Source: Natronomonas salsuginis (GTDB lineage Archaea > Halobacteriota > Halobacteria > Halobacteriales > Haloarculaceae). From it: DNA of 64,000 bases. A program made the translations under genes and the position numbers. The notes beneath the pieces are model-generated. The model saw only the letters and a list, made by a program, of their open reading frames with translations. It made no database searches and had not been told where the DNA came from. The DNA is taken from the NCBI RefSeq assembly GCF_005239135.1, contig NZ_QKNX01000006.1, positions 1 to 64,000 of the forward strand, given 5' to 3'. Numbering within the stretch: position 1 is the first letter of the stretch; every line of letters starts with the position of its first letter. Shown one piece after another: positions 1-9,080 of this stretch.

Positions 1-558
1 GCCGGTCTGAAGGTAGTCGTCCCCTCGACGCCGTACGACACGAAGGGGCTGCTCGCGGCGTCGATCCGCGATCCCGACCCCGTGATCTTCCTCGAACCGA
101 AGCTCATCTACCGCGCCTTCCGCGAGGACGTGCCCGAGGAACCGTACACGGTCGAGCTCGGGGAGGCCGCCGTCAGGCGCGAGGGGAGCGATCTCTCGGT
201 GTTCACGTGGGGTGCGATGACGCGGCCGACGCTCGAGGCGGCCGAGTCGGTCGCCGAGGACGGCATCGACGTCGAGGTGGTCGACCTGCGAACGCTGTCG
301 CCGATGGACACCGACGCCATCCTCGAATCGTTCAAAAAGACCGGCCGGGCCGTGATCGTCCACGAAGCGCCGAAGACGGGCGGCCTCGCCGGCGAGATTA
401 CGGCGACGATACAGGAGGAAGCGCTGTACTACCAAGAGGCGCCGATCGAACGCGTGACCGGCTTCGACGTCCCCTACCCGCTATACGCGCTGGAGGACTA
501 CTACATGCCCGAGGACACGCGCATCGAGGACGCGATCAGGGAGACGTACGAGGCATAG
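1..558 (+). CDS. 2-oxoacid dehydrogenase E1 component, beta subunit (5' truncated by window)
   Basis: C-terminal part of the thiamine-dependent E1 beta subunit of a pyruvate/branched-chain 2-oxoacid dehydrogenase complex, which decarboxylates the 2-oxoacid and passes the acyl group to lipoyl-E2. The frame is open from base 1, so the first visible ATG (82) is internal. The visible part covers the end of the pyrimidine-binding domain (PSTPYDTKGLLAASIRDPDP) and the transketolase C-terminal domain (EVVDLRTLSPMD, then VIVHEAPKTGG). It is followed after one base by the E2 gene, so the two are co-transcribed. Which 2-oxoacid is used cannot be read from the sequence. In haloarchaea such complexes are conserved, but their substrates are poorly defined. 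Confidence 0.93.
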   Translation, partial: AGLKVVVPSTPYDTKGLLAASIRDPDPVIFLEPKLIYRAFREDVPEEPYTVELGEAAVRREGSDLSVFTWGAMTRPTLEAAESVAEDGIDVEVVDLRTLSPMDTDAILESFKKTGRAVIVHEAPKTGGLAGEITATIQEEALYYQEAPIERVTGFDVPYPLYALEDYYMPEDTRIEDAIRETYEA

Positions 559-559
559 G

Positions 560-2074
560 ATGGTTCGCGAATTCAAACTCCCCGACGTCGGTGAGGGCCT
601 GACGGAAGCGGAGATCGTCCGGTGGCTCGTCGAGGTCGGCGAGACGGTCTCGGAGGACCAGCCGGTCGCCGAGGTCGAAACGGACAAGGCGGTCGTCGAG
701 GTGCCCGCGCTGGTGAACGGGACGGTCAAGGAGATCCTGGCCGAGGAGGGCGAGATGGTCCCCGTCGGAACGGTGATCATCACCTTCGACGTCGAGGGCG
801 AGGGTGAGGCCATCGAATCCGAGCCGGAACCGGAACCACAGTCGGAGCCGGACGCGACGGAATCCGAACCATCCGAACCCGCCTCCGAGCCGTCCGCTGG
901 CGGACGGACGTTCGCCGCCCCGGCGACGCGTCGGCTCGCCCGCGAGCTCGATGTCGAGATCGGCACGGTCGCGGGCAGCGGTCCGGGCGGTCGCGTGACG
1001 GAAGCGGACGTGCGCGCCGCGGCCGACGCCGGCGATGACGCCGCGTCCGAGCCGGCCGACGAGGAGCCGAAATCCGCGACGCGGCGACTCGACGACGAGG
1101 CGTCGATCGGTGCGGAGGCAGCGGCGGTCGACGGGGCGGACGAACCGCCGACCGAGGCGGCGAGCCGCGATCGGACGCTCGCCGCGCCGGCGACGCGACA
1201 GCTCGCCGCAGAGGAGGCGATCGACCTCGACTCGGTGCCGACCGATCGGACGAAAGACGGCGAGGCGTTCGTCACGCCCGCTGAGATCGAGGCGTACGCC
1301 GACGCTCAGCGGCGGGCGCAGGAAGCCGACGCGGAGGCGGTGTCGGCCGAACCGATAGTCGATTCTACCGTGTCGGGCGAGGACGAGCGGATTCCATACC
1401 GGGGTGTTCGGCGGACGATTGGCGAGCAGATGGAGCGCTCGAAGTACACCGCGCCGCACGTGACGCATCACGACGAGGCGGACGTGACGGAGCTGGTCGA
1501 GATGCGGAGTCGACTCAAGGAGCGCGCGGAGGAGCGCGGCAGTTCGCTGTCGTACATGCCGTTCGTCATCAAGGCGGTCGTCGCGGCGCTTCGCGAGTAT
1601 CCGATTCTCAACGCACAGCTCCACGAGGAGGCCGAGGAGATCGTGGTTCGAGGCGAGTACAACGTCGGCATCGCGGCGGCGACCGACGCCGGGCTGATGG
1701 TCCCCGTCATCGATCACGCCGATCGGAAGGGACTGCTGGAGATCGCGGACGAGTTGAACGACCTCGTTTCGAAGGCGCGCGACCGGTCGATTTCGCGCGA
1801 GGAGATGCAGGGCGGAACGTTCTCGATCACGAACTTCGGCGCGATCGGCGGGGAGTACGCGACGCCGATCATCAACTATCCGGAGACGGCGATCCTCGGG
1901 TTGGGCGCGATCAAGGAAAAACCGCGCGTCGTCGACGGTGACGTGGTCCCGCGGACGGTGTTGACGCTGTCGCTGTCGATCGATCATCGGGTGATCGACG
2001 GGGCCGAGGCCGCGCGGTTCACCAACGCCGTCATCGAGTATCTGGAGTCGCCGGAACTGCTCCTGTTGGAGTAG
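560..2074 (+). CDS. 2-oxoacid dehydrogenase E2, dihydrolipoamide acyltransferase with two E3-binding-like domains
   Basis: Core acyltransferase of the 2-oxoacid dehydrogenase complex, moving acyl groups from lipoyl-lysine to CoA. Domains in order: a lipoyl domain (residues 1-78) with the lipoylated lysine in ETDKAVVEV (K43); an acidic Pro/Glu linker; a peripheral-subunit-binding domain (about 118-155, FAAPATRRLARE...GPGGRVTEADV); a second similar segment (about 207-248, LAAPATRQLAAEEAIDLDSV then VTPAEIEAYA); and the catalytic domain (about 277-504) with the HRVIDG motif near residues 476-481. The ATG is one base after the E1-beta stop. No E3 (lipoamide dehydrogenase) gene follows, since pcn comes next. 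Lipoyl synthase is encoded about 7 kb away. Confidence 0.94.
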   Translation: MVREFKLPDVGEGLTEAEIVRWLVEVGETVSEDQPVAEVETDKAVVEVPALVNGTVKEILAEEGEMVPVGTVIITFDVEGEGEAIESEPEPEPQSEPDATESEPSEPASEPSAGGRTFAAPATRRLARELDVEIGTVAGSGPGGRVTEADVRAAADAGDDAASEPADEEPKSATRRLDDEASIGAEAAAVDGADEPPTEAASRDRTLAAPATRQLAAEEAIDLDSVPTDRTKDGEAFVTPAEIEAYADAQRRAQEADAEAVSAEPIVDSTVSGEDERIPYRGVRRTIGEQMERSKYTAPHVTHHDEADVTELVEMRSRLKERAEERGSSLSYMPFVIKAVVAALREYPILNAQLHEEAEEIVVRGEYNVGIAAATDAGLMVPVIDHADRKGLLEIADELNDLVSKARDRSISREEMQGGTFSITNFGAIGGEYATPIINYPETAILGLGAIKEKPRVVDGDVVPRTVLTLSLSIDHRVIDGAEAARFTNAVIEYLESPELLLLE

Positions 2075-2147
2075 TCTTCGATCCGACGCTCGAAGCGCTC
2101 GAACGGCCGGATTCGCCCTCTGTGCCACGGCGCATCAATGGGACGTT

Positions 2148-2155
2148 TTTTTAAG
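2148..2155 (+). promoter_or_regulatory. TATA box of pcn
   Basis: A T-run ending in TTTTTAAG is centred about 27 bases before the ATG at 2179, the usual haloarchaeal spacing for a leaderless or nearly leaderless transcript. The T-run could also end the E1-E2 transcript. Confidence 0.55.
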
Positions 2156-2178
2156 GATCGGGAAGAAGGGAGACGTAT

Positions 2179-2922
2179 ATGTTCAAGGCTATCGTGAGTG
2201 CGGACACGCTCGGGGCGGCGCTCGACTCCGTTGGCGTGCTGGTCGATGAGTGCAAGATCCGCCTCGAGGAGGAGGGCCTCACGATTCGTGCGGTCGATCC
2301 GGCGAACGTCGGCATGGTGGATCTGGAACTCTCGGCGAACGCCTTTGAGTCCTACGAGACCGACGGCGGCGTCATCGGCGTCAACCTCGACAGACTCGAG
2401 GACATCGTCGGGATGGCCGACTCCGGCCAGCTCGTCCACCTCGAACTCGACGAGGAGACCCGCAAACTCCACATCTCGCTGGACGGGCTCGAGTACACGC
2501 TCGCGCTCATCGACCCCGACTCGATCAGACAGGAGCCGGACCTCCCGGACCTCGATCTTCCCTCGGAGGTCGTCATCGAGGGCAAGGATATCGCCCGCGC
2601 GGTCAAGGCTGCCGACATGGTCTCCGACCACATCGCATTGGGCGTCGATCCGGACGCCGAGGAGTTCTACGTCGACGCGGAGGGCGACACCGACGACGTC
2701 CACCTCGAACTCGGCCGCGAGGACCTCATCGATCTCACGCCCGGCGAGGCGCGTTCGCTGTTCTCACTCGATTACCTCAAGGACATGAACAAGGCGATCG
2801 CCTCGGACGCCGAAGTCACGATGGAACTCGGCGAGGAGTTCCCGATCAAGATGCACTTCGGCTTCGCGGAGGGCGACGGCCACGTCACGTTCATGCTCGC
2901 GCCGCGCATCCAGAGCGAGTAA
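2179..2922 (+). CDS. pcn: DNA polymerase sliding clamp (PCNA)
   Basis: Homotrimeric ring clamp that tethers replicative polymerases, ligase and FEN1 to DNA. At 247 residues it has the normal archaeal PCNA length. The N-terminal half begins [20 protein letters not shown] and has the DNA-facing helix region with [13 protein letters not shown]. The interdomain connector follows the stretch [19 protein letters not shown], and the C-terminus ends [13 protein letters not shown], as expected for the PIP-peptide-binding face. It stands as a single transcription unit with its own promoter. The acidic composition is typical of halophile clamps. Confidence 0.97.
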   Translation: MFKAIVSADTLGAALDSVGVLVDECKIRLEEEGLTIRAVDPANVGMVDLELSANAFESYETDGGVIGVNLDRLEDIVGMADSGQLVHLELDEETRKLHISLDGLEYTLALIDPDSIRQEPDLPDLDLPSEVVIEGKDIARAVKAADMVSDHIALGVDPDAEEFYVDAEGDTDDVHLELGREDLIDLTPGEARSLFSLDYLKDMNKAIASDAEVTMELGEEFPIKMHFGFAEGDGHVTFMLAPRIQSE

Positions 2923-2926
2923 ACTA

Positions 2927-2990
2927 CCCCACCCTACTCGCTCACGGCTGACGCCGTTCGCTCCTTGGGGCCGGAGGCTCCACCTCGAAT
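2927..2990. repeat. Possible IS200/IS605-type end remnant downstream of pcn
   Basis: The short stretch after the pcn stop contains a small hairpin (ACGGC 2944-2948, loop TGAC, GCCGT 2953-2957) embedded in a C- and T-rich sequence. It resembles, from memory, the conserved flanks of haloarchaeal IS200/IS605 elements. No transposase gene is next to it. It may simply be a pcn 3' UTR or terminator. Confidence 0.25.
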
Positions 2991-3005
2991 TATGCTGAAC
3001 GACGA

Positions 3006-3461
3006 CTACCGTTCTTCGACCGTCCGCTCGACGTGTTCGACGGCTTCGATCGGCGTTCCTACGGCCTCGAACCCCTCGAGGTCGATCTCGTGGGTTCCGA
3101 GCCCCGCGATCGGGCGGTGAAACGCCAGCGCGAGACCGAGTTCAGAGAGCGTCCCCGCCGCCCCGTCGATCGCGACGACGGCGTCGCCGTTGCAGACAAC
3201 GAGGGAGTTTCGTGCGTGGCCGAGCCCGGTCGCGATCGGCGTCACGACCCACTCGTTCGCCGCGTCTCGATCCTCGCCCGGGAGGATCCCGATCGTCTCC
3301 GCTCCCGTCCCCGAGGCACCCTTGCAGACAGCTTCCATGACGCCGGTCAACCCGCCGCAGACGACGGTGTGGCCGCGCTCGCCGAGGAGCCGCCCGACCT
3401 CGACCGCGCGTTCGTACGTCTCCGCGCCGACTCCCGACCCGCCGATGACGGACACTCGCAT
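3006..3461 (-). CDS. TIGR00725-type SLOG/LOG family protein
   Basis: A 151-residue Rossmann-like protein of the SLOG superfamily (TIGR00725 / lysine-decarboxylase-like group). It starts with a nucleotide-binding strand-loop, MRVSVIGGSGVGAETYERA, followed by the characteristic GGLTGVMEAVCKGA and, later, an IDGAAGTLSELGLAL segment corresponding to the PGGxGTxxE signature, here with alanine in place of the second glycine. LOG enzymes release cytokinin-type bases from nucleotide monophosphates, and other SLOG proteins bind nucleotide ligands. The substrate here is unknown. It lies 59 bases downstream of the flavin oxidoreductase on the same strand and may share its transcript. Confidence 0.85.
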   Translation of the reverse strand: MRVSVIGGSGVGAETYERAVEVGRLLGERGHTVVCGGLTGVMEAVCKGASGTGAETIGILPGEDRDAANEWVVTPIATGLGHARNSLVVCNGDAVVAIDGAAGTLSELGLALAFHRPIAGLGTHEIDLEGFEAVGTPIEAVEHVERTVEER

Positions 3462-3520
3462 ATCTGCCGACCGACAGCCGCCAGCAACAAGAAGCTACAG
3501 GTCTCTTGGTGCGTCCGCAC

Positions 3521-4534
3521 TCACTCGAAATGCGGCATGACGTCTTCGGCCATGATCCGAAGCGCCTTTTGGGCGTGCTCCATCTCGAGGCCCGGGAAGT
3601 GCGTCCGGACGAGCACCTCGTCCATCTCGATCGCGTCGTGGAAGCGTTCGAGCTGCCCGATGACGGTGTCGGGGCTCCCGACGAGGAACCGATCTTCGGC
3701 GTGTTCGCGAAGCGATTCGAGCGCGTCCTCGCCCGTCTCCATCGCGTCCGTGCCCTCGATGTCGCCGTACACCTCCGCGTGTTCGCGAAGCAGCGCCTCG
3801 CCGACCTCCTCCCAGGCAGTCTCGTCGTCCTCTGCGACGTACGCCTCCCGTCGGAGCGGGACGTGGACCTCGTCGAACGTCCGGCCGTACTTTTCGAGTG
3901 CGTCGGTGTACGTCTCGCGGCGGTCGCGAAGTTCCTCGGGCGACTCGAACGGGCTGATGCTCCAGACATCGCCGAGGCCGGCCGCGCGCCGGATCGCTGG
4001 GTCGGCCATCCCGCCGATCCAGATCGGGATCGCGTCTTGGACCGGCCGCGGCGTGACGGTCATGTCCTCGACCGAGTGGAACTCTCCGTCGTAGGTGACC
4101 GACCGCTCCGTGAGCAGTCTTCGGACCAGTTCTACTCCCTCCTCGAGGCGTCGAACCCGCTCTCGTTTGTCGATGCCGAACGCCTCGAACTCGTGGTCTT
4201 GCCACCCGATCGAGACGCCGAGTCGGAAGTTACCGCCGGTCAACAGATCGAGCACCGCGGCGCGCTCGGCGACGTTGATCGGGTTGTGCAGCGGCAGTAT
4301 CGTGACGTTGGTCCCGACCTTCGCGCGCTCGGTCGCGCCCGCGATCGCCCCGAGCATCACCGAGGGCGCGGGGACCCACCCGTCTTCGAAAAAGTGGTGT
4401 TCGGCCACGGAGAAGCTGCTGTAGCCCAGCGACTCCGCCGTCTGTGCCTGCTCGACCGTCTCCGGGTAAAGCGTCTCCCAATCTTCGGTCGGTGACTGGC
4501 AACTGTAGTGGACACCGAAGTCGAAACTCGCCAT
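3521..4534 (-). CDS. LLM-class (luciferase-like) flavin-dependent oxidoreductase
   Basis: A 337-residue TIM-barrel enzyme of the bacterial-luciferase-like monooxygenase family, which uses FMN or F420. The family pattern is visible in GYSSFSVAEHHFFEDGW near the N-terminus, PLHNPINVAERAAVLDLLTGG (the typical LLM signature, shown in part), GVSIGWQDHEFEAFG, and a substrate or cofactor-site tail with FLVGSPDTVIGQLERF. Haloarchaea make F420, so F420 use is possible but not proven. A TATA-like sequence sits about 30 bases upstream of the ATG on the minus strand. The substrate is unknown. Confidence 0.92.
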   Translation of the reverse strand: MASFDFGVHYSCQSPTEDWETLYPETVEQAQTAESLGYSSFSVAEHHFFEDGWVPAPSVMLGAIAGATERAKVGTNVTILPLHNPINVAERAAVLDLLTGGNFRLGVSIGWQDHEFEAFGIDKRERVRRLEEGVELVRRLLTERSVTYDGEFHSVEDMTVTPRPVQDAIPIWIGGMADPAIRRAAGLGDVWSISPFESPEELRDRRETYTDALEKYGRTFDEVHVPLRREAYVAEDDETAWEEVGEALLREHAEVYGDIEGTDAMETGEDALESLREHAEDRFLVGSPDTVIGQLERFHDAIEMDEVLVRTHFPGLEMEHAQKALRIMAEDVMPHFE

Positions 4535-4642
4535 CGACGTATCATTCCCGGTGAGCGAGTTAAGTGTTCACATGTGGGGTGGCGGGACTGCGCGACGGCA
4601 GTTCGATCGGAATCAACGCGGGCCGACGCGCCGACAGTGGAA

Positions 4643-4650
4643 ACATATAT
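4643..4650 (+). promoter_or_regulatory. TATA box of the MBL hydrolase at 4677
   Basis: ACATATAT is centred about 30 bases before the ATG at 4677. It decides that start over an in-frame ATG at 4551, which lies upstream of the promoter. Confidence 0.65.
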
Positions 4651-4676
4651 TCGACGCTGCCGTCTCGGTAGAAGAC

Positions 4677-5465
4677 ATGCAGGTTCGAATCCTCTCGGAC
4701 AACACCGTCGTCGAATCCAGGCCCAAGGGGCTCGTCGGCGAGTGGGGCTTCTCGGCGGTCGTCGACGACGTGCTCTTGGACGCCGGCCAGGCCGGCGTCG
4801 CGGCCGACAACGCACAGCGGTTGGGGCTCGACCCGTCCGATTTCGAGACGATCGTGTTGAGCCACGGCCACTACGACCACACCGGCGGGCTCCCGGCGTT
4901 CCTCCACGACGAGCCGACCGTCTACGCTCACCCGGACGCGTTCGCGACGAAGCTCAAGGACGGGACCCACATCGGCGTCCCCTACACCCGCGAGTTCATC
5001 GACAGTCAGGCCGAAATCGTGACCCATCGCGAGCCAGTCGAGGTCGCGCCGTCGATCCACGCGCTCGGCGAGGTCCCGCGTCCGCACCCAGACAACCCCG
5101 TCGGCGACCGCGTAACCCCCGACGGCTCGCTGGAGCCCGATCCGATTATAGACGATCAGTCGATCGCCGTCGAGACCGATCGCGGGATCGGCCTCGTCTT
5201 GGGCTGTTGTCACGCCGGCCTCCGGAACACGATCGAGTACGCCGAAACCGTCCTCGACGACGAGGTGCGCTGGGTCGTCGGCGGTACGCATCTCGTGGCG
5301 AGCGACGAGGCGGGCGTCCACGACGTTGCGGACTGGCTCGACGGCAAACTCGAGATGCTGGCTGGCTCACACTGCACCGGCGTCGAGGCCGAGCGGATCC
5401 TCTCGGCGGAACTGGGCGACACGTTCCAGTCCATCGGCGTCGGGAGCGTCGTCGAGTTCGAGTAG
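4677..5465 (+). CDS. MBL-fold metallo-hydrolase (dihydropterin-phosphate synthase-like group)
   Basis: A 262-residue metallo-beta-lactamase-fold protein starting MQVRILSDNTVVES. The zinc signature is SHGHYDHTGG (HxHxDH), and further metal ligands are likely in GCCHAGLRNT and GGTHLV. The N-terminal DNTV pattern and the GCCHAG motif resemble the archaeal MJ0301 group, linked to 7,8-dihydropterin-6-methyl-aminobenzene-phosphate synthesis in the methanopterin pathway; the actual substrate in a halophile is open. The ATG at 4677 follows a well-placed TATA box, so the longer reading from 4551 was rejected. It is divergent from the LLM oxidoreductase and 52 bases upstream of purB. Confidence 0.88.
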   Translation: MQVRILSDNTVVESRPKGLVGEWGFSAVVDDVLLDAGQAGVAADNAQRLGLDPSDFETIVLSHGHYDHTGGLPAFLHDEPTVYAHPDAFATKLKDGTHIGVPYTREFIDSQAEIVTHREPVEVAPSIHALGEVPRPHPDNPVGDRVTPDGSLEPDPIIDDQSIAVETDRGIGLVLGCCHAGLRNTIEYAETVLDDEVRWVVGGTHLVASDEAGVHDVADWLDGKLEMLAGSHCTGVEAERILSAELGDTFQSIGVGSVVEFE

Positions 5466-5517
5466 GGCCGGCTGACGATAGCCACGTTCATATCGACCTC
5501 CTTGGTATCATCCACCG

Positions 5518-6870
5518 ATGACGACCTTTCACACGAACGGCGTGTTATTCGAGAACGTCTTCGGGACGCCCGAGATGCGCGAGATCTTCTCCGAAGAGCG
5601 CTTTATTCAGCGGTTTCTTGACGTCGAGGCTGCCCTTGCTCGCGTCCAGGCTGCGGAGGGCATGATCCCCGAGTCGGCCGCCGAGGAAATCACTGAGAAG
5701 GCATCGCTGGAGTACGTCGACTTCGAACAGGTCGCCGAGAACGTCGCGGACGTCCACCTCTTTTCGATGTCGATCATCGGCGCGTGGAAGGAGTCGATGG
5801 GCGAGGCCGGCGAGTACGTCCACTGGGGCGCGACGACGCAGGACATCTCCGATACGGCGCTCGTCCTCCAGATCCGCGACGGTCTCGACGCGATCGAGCG
5901 CGATCTCGACGCCATCGCTGAGGCGCTCGAAGAACTCACAGAAGAGCACGCCGAGACGCCGATGATGGGCCGGACGCACATGGTTCACGCGCTGCCGATC
6001 ACGTTCGGGCTGAAGACGGCGACGTGGCTCGACGAGATCAACCGCCACCGCGACCGGATCGAGGCGATGCGCGAGCGAGTCGAGGGCGTCGAGTTCTTCG
6101 GTGCGGTCGGCTCGCTCGCGTCGCTCGGCGAGGACGGCCTCGTCATCCAGGAGAAACTCGGCGCGGAACTTGACCTCGCCATCCCCGACGTGGCGTGGTA
6201 CGCCGCCCGCGACCGGATCGCCGAGACGGTGAGCACGATCGGGCTCGTGACCTCGACGCTCGCGCGGATCGGCAAGCAGGTCCTCCTCATGAACCGCGAG
6301 GAGTTCGGCGAGCTCTCCGAACCGTTCGAGGCCGGCGAGATCGGATCGAGCACGATGCCCCACAAGCGCAACCCCGTCCGGAGCGAGGAGACAGTCCTGC
6401 TCGCGCGGCTCGTCCGCGGACACGCCGACACGGCGCTCGAGCTCATGGAGACGTACGACGAACGGGACTTCTCGGCGACGCTCGGCGAGTTCGCGATCGT
6501 CCCCGAGACGTTTCTCTACGCGAGCCGCGCACTCTCGTACGTTCACGAGGTCGCCGCGGGGCTGGTCGTCCACGAGGAGGGCATGCTGGAGAACCTCCAC
6601 CACCACGGCGGCCTCGTCGCCAGCGAGGCGGCGATGATGGCGCTCGCCGAGGAGTTGGGCCGACAGACCGCTCACGACGTCTGCTACGAGGCCGCCATGT
6701 TGGCGCTCGACGGGGAGGCGAGCTTCGCGGACGCGCTGCTCGACGACGAACGGGTGGCCGCGGCGTTCTCCCGCGAAGAAATCGACGACATCACCGATCC
6801 GGAGGCGTACACCGGCGTTTCCTCCACGCTCGCCCGCAGGGCGCTCGAACGCTCACGAGCGCGGAACTGA
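5518..6870 (+). CDS. purB: Adenylosuccinate lyase
   Basis: Fumarase/aspartase superfamily enzyme acting twice in purine synthesis, cleaving SAICAR to AICAR and adenylosuccinate to AMP with release of fumarate. At 450 residues it has the usual length. It contains the superfamily signature GSSTMPHKRNPVRSE in the middle of the protein (the flexible loop with the catalytic serine), VHWGATTQDISDTA (substrate loop) and MMGRTHMVHALP (catalytic histidine region). It lies 52 bases after the MBL gene on the same strand and converges with the deacetylase-like gene downstream. Confidence 0.97.
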   Translation: MTTFHTNGVLFENVFGTPEMREIFSEERFIQRFLDVEAALARVQAAEGMIPESAAEEITEKASLEYVDFEQVAENVADVHLFSMSIIGAWKESMGEAGEYVHWGATTQDISDTALVLQIRDGLDAIERDLDAIAEALEELTEEHAETPMMGRTHMVHALPITFGLKTATWLDEINRHRDRIEAMRERVEGVEFFGAVGSLASLGEDGLVIQEKLGAELDLAIPDVAWYAARDRIAETVSTIGLVTSTLARIGKQVLLMNREEFGELSEPFEAGEIGSSTMPHKRNPVRSEETVLLARLVRGHADTALELMETYDERDFSATLGEFAIVPETFLYASRALSYVHEVAAGLVVHEEGMLENLHHHGGLVASEAAMMALAEELGRQTAHDVCYEAAMLALDGEASFADALLDDERVAAAFSREEIDDITDPEAYTGVSSTLARRALERSRARN

Positions 6871-6891
6871 CGGGTCGTCGAAACGCCTCGG

Positions 6892-7632
6892 CTACTCGAT
6901 TCTGAGCGGTCGCATCGCGTCCAGCACGATCCCGACGCCGCCGTCGTCGACGTACGATTCGATCGAAACCGGTTCGGTCTCGTCGACCCACGTCTCGAAC
7001 TCCGCGAGGGCGTCGTAGTACTCCAGCATGTTCGGGTGGAAGAGAAACGCCGCCCCCGGTTCGGTCACCGCATCCAGTTCTTCGAACGTCTCCCCCGGCG
7101 ACTCGCCTCGGTTCAACAGCACGAGGTCGTAGGGGTTCTGCGGCTCGATCAGCGTGATGCCAGCGGGAACGTCTCCGTCCGTCTTGCCGAGGAGCCATTC
7201 GAGGCCCAACTCGTCGGCCGCGTCGAGCGTGCCCTGGCTGAGGTCCTGCAGCGGGGAGAAGAAACCGGCTGGCGTGACGCCGCCTGCGTCCTCGATCGCT
7301 TCGATCCCGAGCGAGAGGTTTTCGTGAGCCGTCTCGTAGGGGAGGTCGCCGCAGGCGACGTGGCGGTGGCCGTGGAGGACGATCTCGTGGCCGGCGTCCG
7401 CGAGCCGACTGATCACGTTGCCGTACCGGGCCGCATCACGCCCGAGGAACGCGAAACTCCCCGAAGCGTCGGCGTCGTCCAGCAGCGTCGCCATTTGATC
7501 GAAATCGTCGGCCGTGTACTCTCCGAGGTTGTGAAACGATCGCGCCCGAATCAGGCGGTCTGACCCGCCCCTCGCGATCACGTTGAAATACGTCTCTACC
7601 TCTCTCTGTCGAAGTTCGGATATCTCGTCCAT
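6892..7632 (-). CDS. Polysaccharide deacetylase-like protein
   Basis: A 246-residue protein of the NodB/polysaccharide deacetylase superfamily. The visible core is a strand-loop SGSFAFLGRDAARYGN, then DAGHEIVLHGHRHVACGDLP, which supplies the HxxxH-like metal ligands, then GFFSPLQDLSQGTLDAADELG and a late FLFHPNMLEYYD histidine. The canonical FDDG aspartate pair near the start is not obvious; the equivalent position reads SFHNLGEYTADDF, so catalysis on N-acetylated sugars is uncertain. No signal peptide is seen, implying a cytoplasmic role. A TATA-like CAGATATGAT lies about 30 bases upstream on the minus strand. Confidence 0.8.
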   Translation of the reverse strand: MDEISELRQREVETYFNVIARGGSDRLIRARSFHNLGEYTADDFDQMATLLDDADASGSFAFLGRDAARYGNVISRLADAGHEIVLHGHRHVACGDLPYETAHENLSLGIEAIEDAGGVTPAGFFSPLQDLSQGTLDAADELGLEWLLGKTDGDVPAGITLIEPQNPYDLVLLNRGESPGETFEELDAVTEPGAAFLFHPNMLEYYDALAEFETWVDETEPVSIESYVDDGGVGIVLDAMRPLRIE

Positions 7633-7720
7633 GGTGTGCTCCGTTCGAGCTGAACATCATATCTGGACGAGCCGGAGAACATAAATGTCGACGATCGAAC
7701 GGTGTGTTCTCCCGCGTCGA

Positions 7721-8905
7721 TCAGACCGCGTCCTGAATGATTTCGAGGGCGTCCTCGCGGTCGTCCCACTCGAGGAACACCGCGACCGAGGTCGCGCTCG
7801 TGATCAGATCGAGGATGTTGATGTGTTCGGCCGCCAGGGGGGCGATGATCTCCTGCAGCACGCCCGATTGGTTGGGGAGTTCCCCGCCCGTGATACGGAC
7901 GACGGCGATGTCGTCGTCGACGGTGACACTCGAGAGCTCGCCGAGCTTGATGACCGCCTGGTGAAGAACGTTCTCGGCCTGCTCGGCCACGTCAGCGTCC
8001 ACGTAAAACGACACCGAATCCATCCCGCTCGCGACGGCGTCGACGTTGATGTCGGCCTCCGCAAGCGTGGTCGAGAGGTCGGCGAGGACGCCCGGGGTGT
8101 TTCTGATCGAGCGCCCCGCGGCCGTCAGACACGCCAACGGCTCCTCGCGCATGTCGATGAGGTTCTGGAACTGCCCCTCGATCGTGGTGCCGCCGTGGAG
8201 GAGGTCGCCGTGTTGGTAGTGGGCGACCCGGACGACCATATCCCCGGTCTTGTACGACAGCGCCGACGGCGCGACGACCTCCGCGCCGCGGAACGAGAGG
8301 TTCCGGAGCTCGTCGACGGTGATCTTGCCGACGTTCCGCGCGCCCTCGACGACACGGGGATCGCCGGTCATGACGCCCTCGACGTCGGTGATGATCACGA
8401 CCTCGTCGGCGTTCATGTAGTTGCCGAGCATGACGGCGGTCGTATCCGACCCGCCGCGGCCGAGCGTCGTCACGTTGCCGGCGTGGTCCTGCGCCAAAAA
8501 GCCCGTGATGACGGGGACGTACCCCTCGGCGGCCATGTCGGCGGCGAGCTTCTTCGCGCGGCGTTTGGTCTCCTCGACGTCGACCTGGCCGTGTTTGTCG
8601 GTGATGACGGGCCACTCCTCAGTGCCGGGTTCGAGGAACTTCGCGTCGATCCCGCGGGCCCCGAGTGCGGCTTTCAACATTCTGACCGACGTCCGCTCGC
8701 CCATGGAAACGATCTCGGCCTCGTCGGCCTCGTCGGCCTCGAAGGTGACCGCATCGAGCAAGAAATCCGTCGTCGAGCCCATCGCGCTCGCCACGACGGC
8801 GACTTCGTGGCCCTCGTTGACGGCGGCGGCGATGGAGTCGGCGGCTCGGTTGACTCGGTCTCCGTTTCCGAGGCTCGTGCCGCCGAACTTGGCGACTACG
8901 CGCAT
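7721..8905 (-). CDS. lysC: Aspartate kinase
   Basis: ATP-dependent phosphorylation of L-aspartate, the first step to threonine, methionine and (where present) lysine. It is 394 residues from the ATG at 8905, which directly precedes the amino-acid kinase signature VAKFGGTSLGNGDRV; an upstream in-frame ATG at 8956 would add an unlikely tail. Catalytic and substrate motifs include VVASAMGSTTDFLL, GERTSVRML, TTLGRGGSDTTAVMLG and IITDVEGVMTGDPRVV. The C-terminus carries two ACT domains (NVDAVASGMDSVSFYVD and VVRITGGELPNQSGVLQEI), so feedback inhibition by an amino acid is likely. Confidence 0.96.
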   Translation of the reverse strand: MRVVAKFGGTSLGNGDRVNRAADSIAAAVNEGHEVAVVASAMGSTTDFLLDAVTFEADEADEAEIVSMGERTSVRMLKAALGARGIDAKFLEPGTEEWPVITDKHGQVDVEETKRRAKKLAADMAAEGYVPVITGFLAQDHAGNVTTLGRGGSDTTAVMLGNYMNADEVVIITDVEGVMTGDPRVVEGARNVGKITVDELRNLSFRGAEVVAPSALSYKTGDMVVRVAHYQHGDLLHGGTTIEGQFQNLIDMREEPLACLTAAGRSIRNTPGVLADLSTTLAEADINVDAVASGMDSVSFYVDADVAEQAENVLHQAVIKLGELSSVTVDDDIAVVRITGGELPNQSGVLQEIIAPLAAEHINILDLITSATSVAVFLEWDDREDALEIIQDAV

Positions 8906-9080
8906 GCTCTCACCTGCAATCCGGTGTGGTAGTGCATACCCCCCGTTGCCGGTCATGGGAAATAACGGTGTTCATCTCCCGTCCGCTCGATCGCCGTTCC
9001 GGCTCCGGGTCTTGATTTCGTCGCCCGGCCGGACCGTCGACCGCCAAACGTTAATTGCTCCGGGCGTGTTTGTGTCACGC

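Noticed and set aside
82-558. E1-beta starting at ATG 82
   Set aside because: The frame is open from base 1 and encodes conserved E1-beta sequence before that ATG; the gene is cut by the window edge.
4679-4700. tRNA T-arm-like sequence (GGTTCGAATCC)
   Set aside because: It encodes the first codons of the MBL protein; no acceptor, D or anticodon arms surround it.
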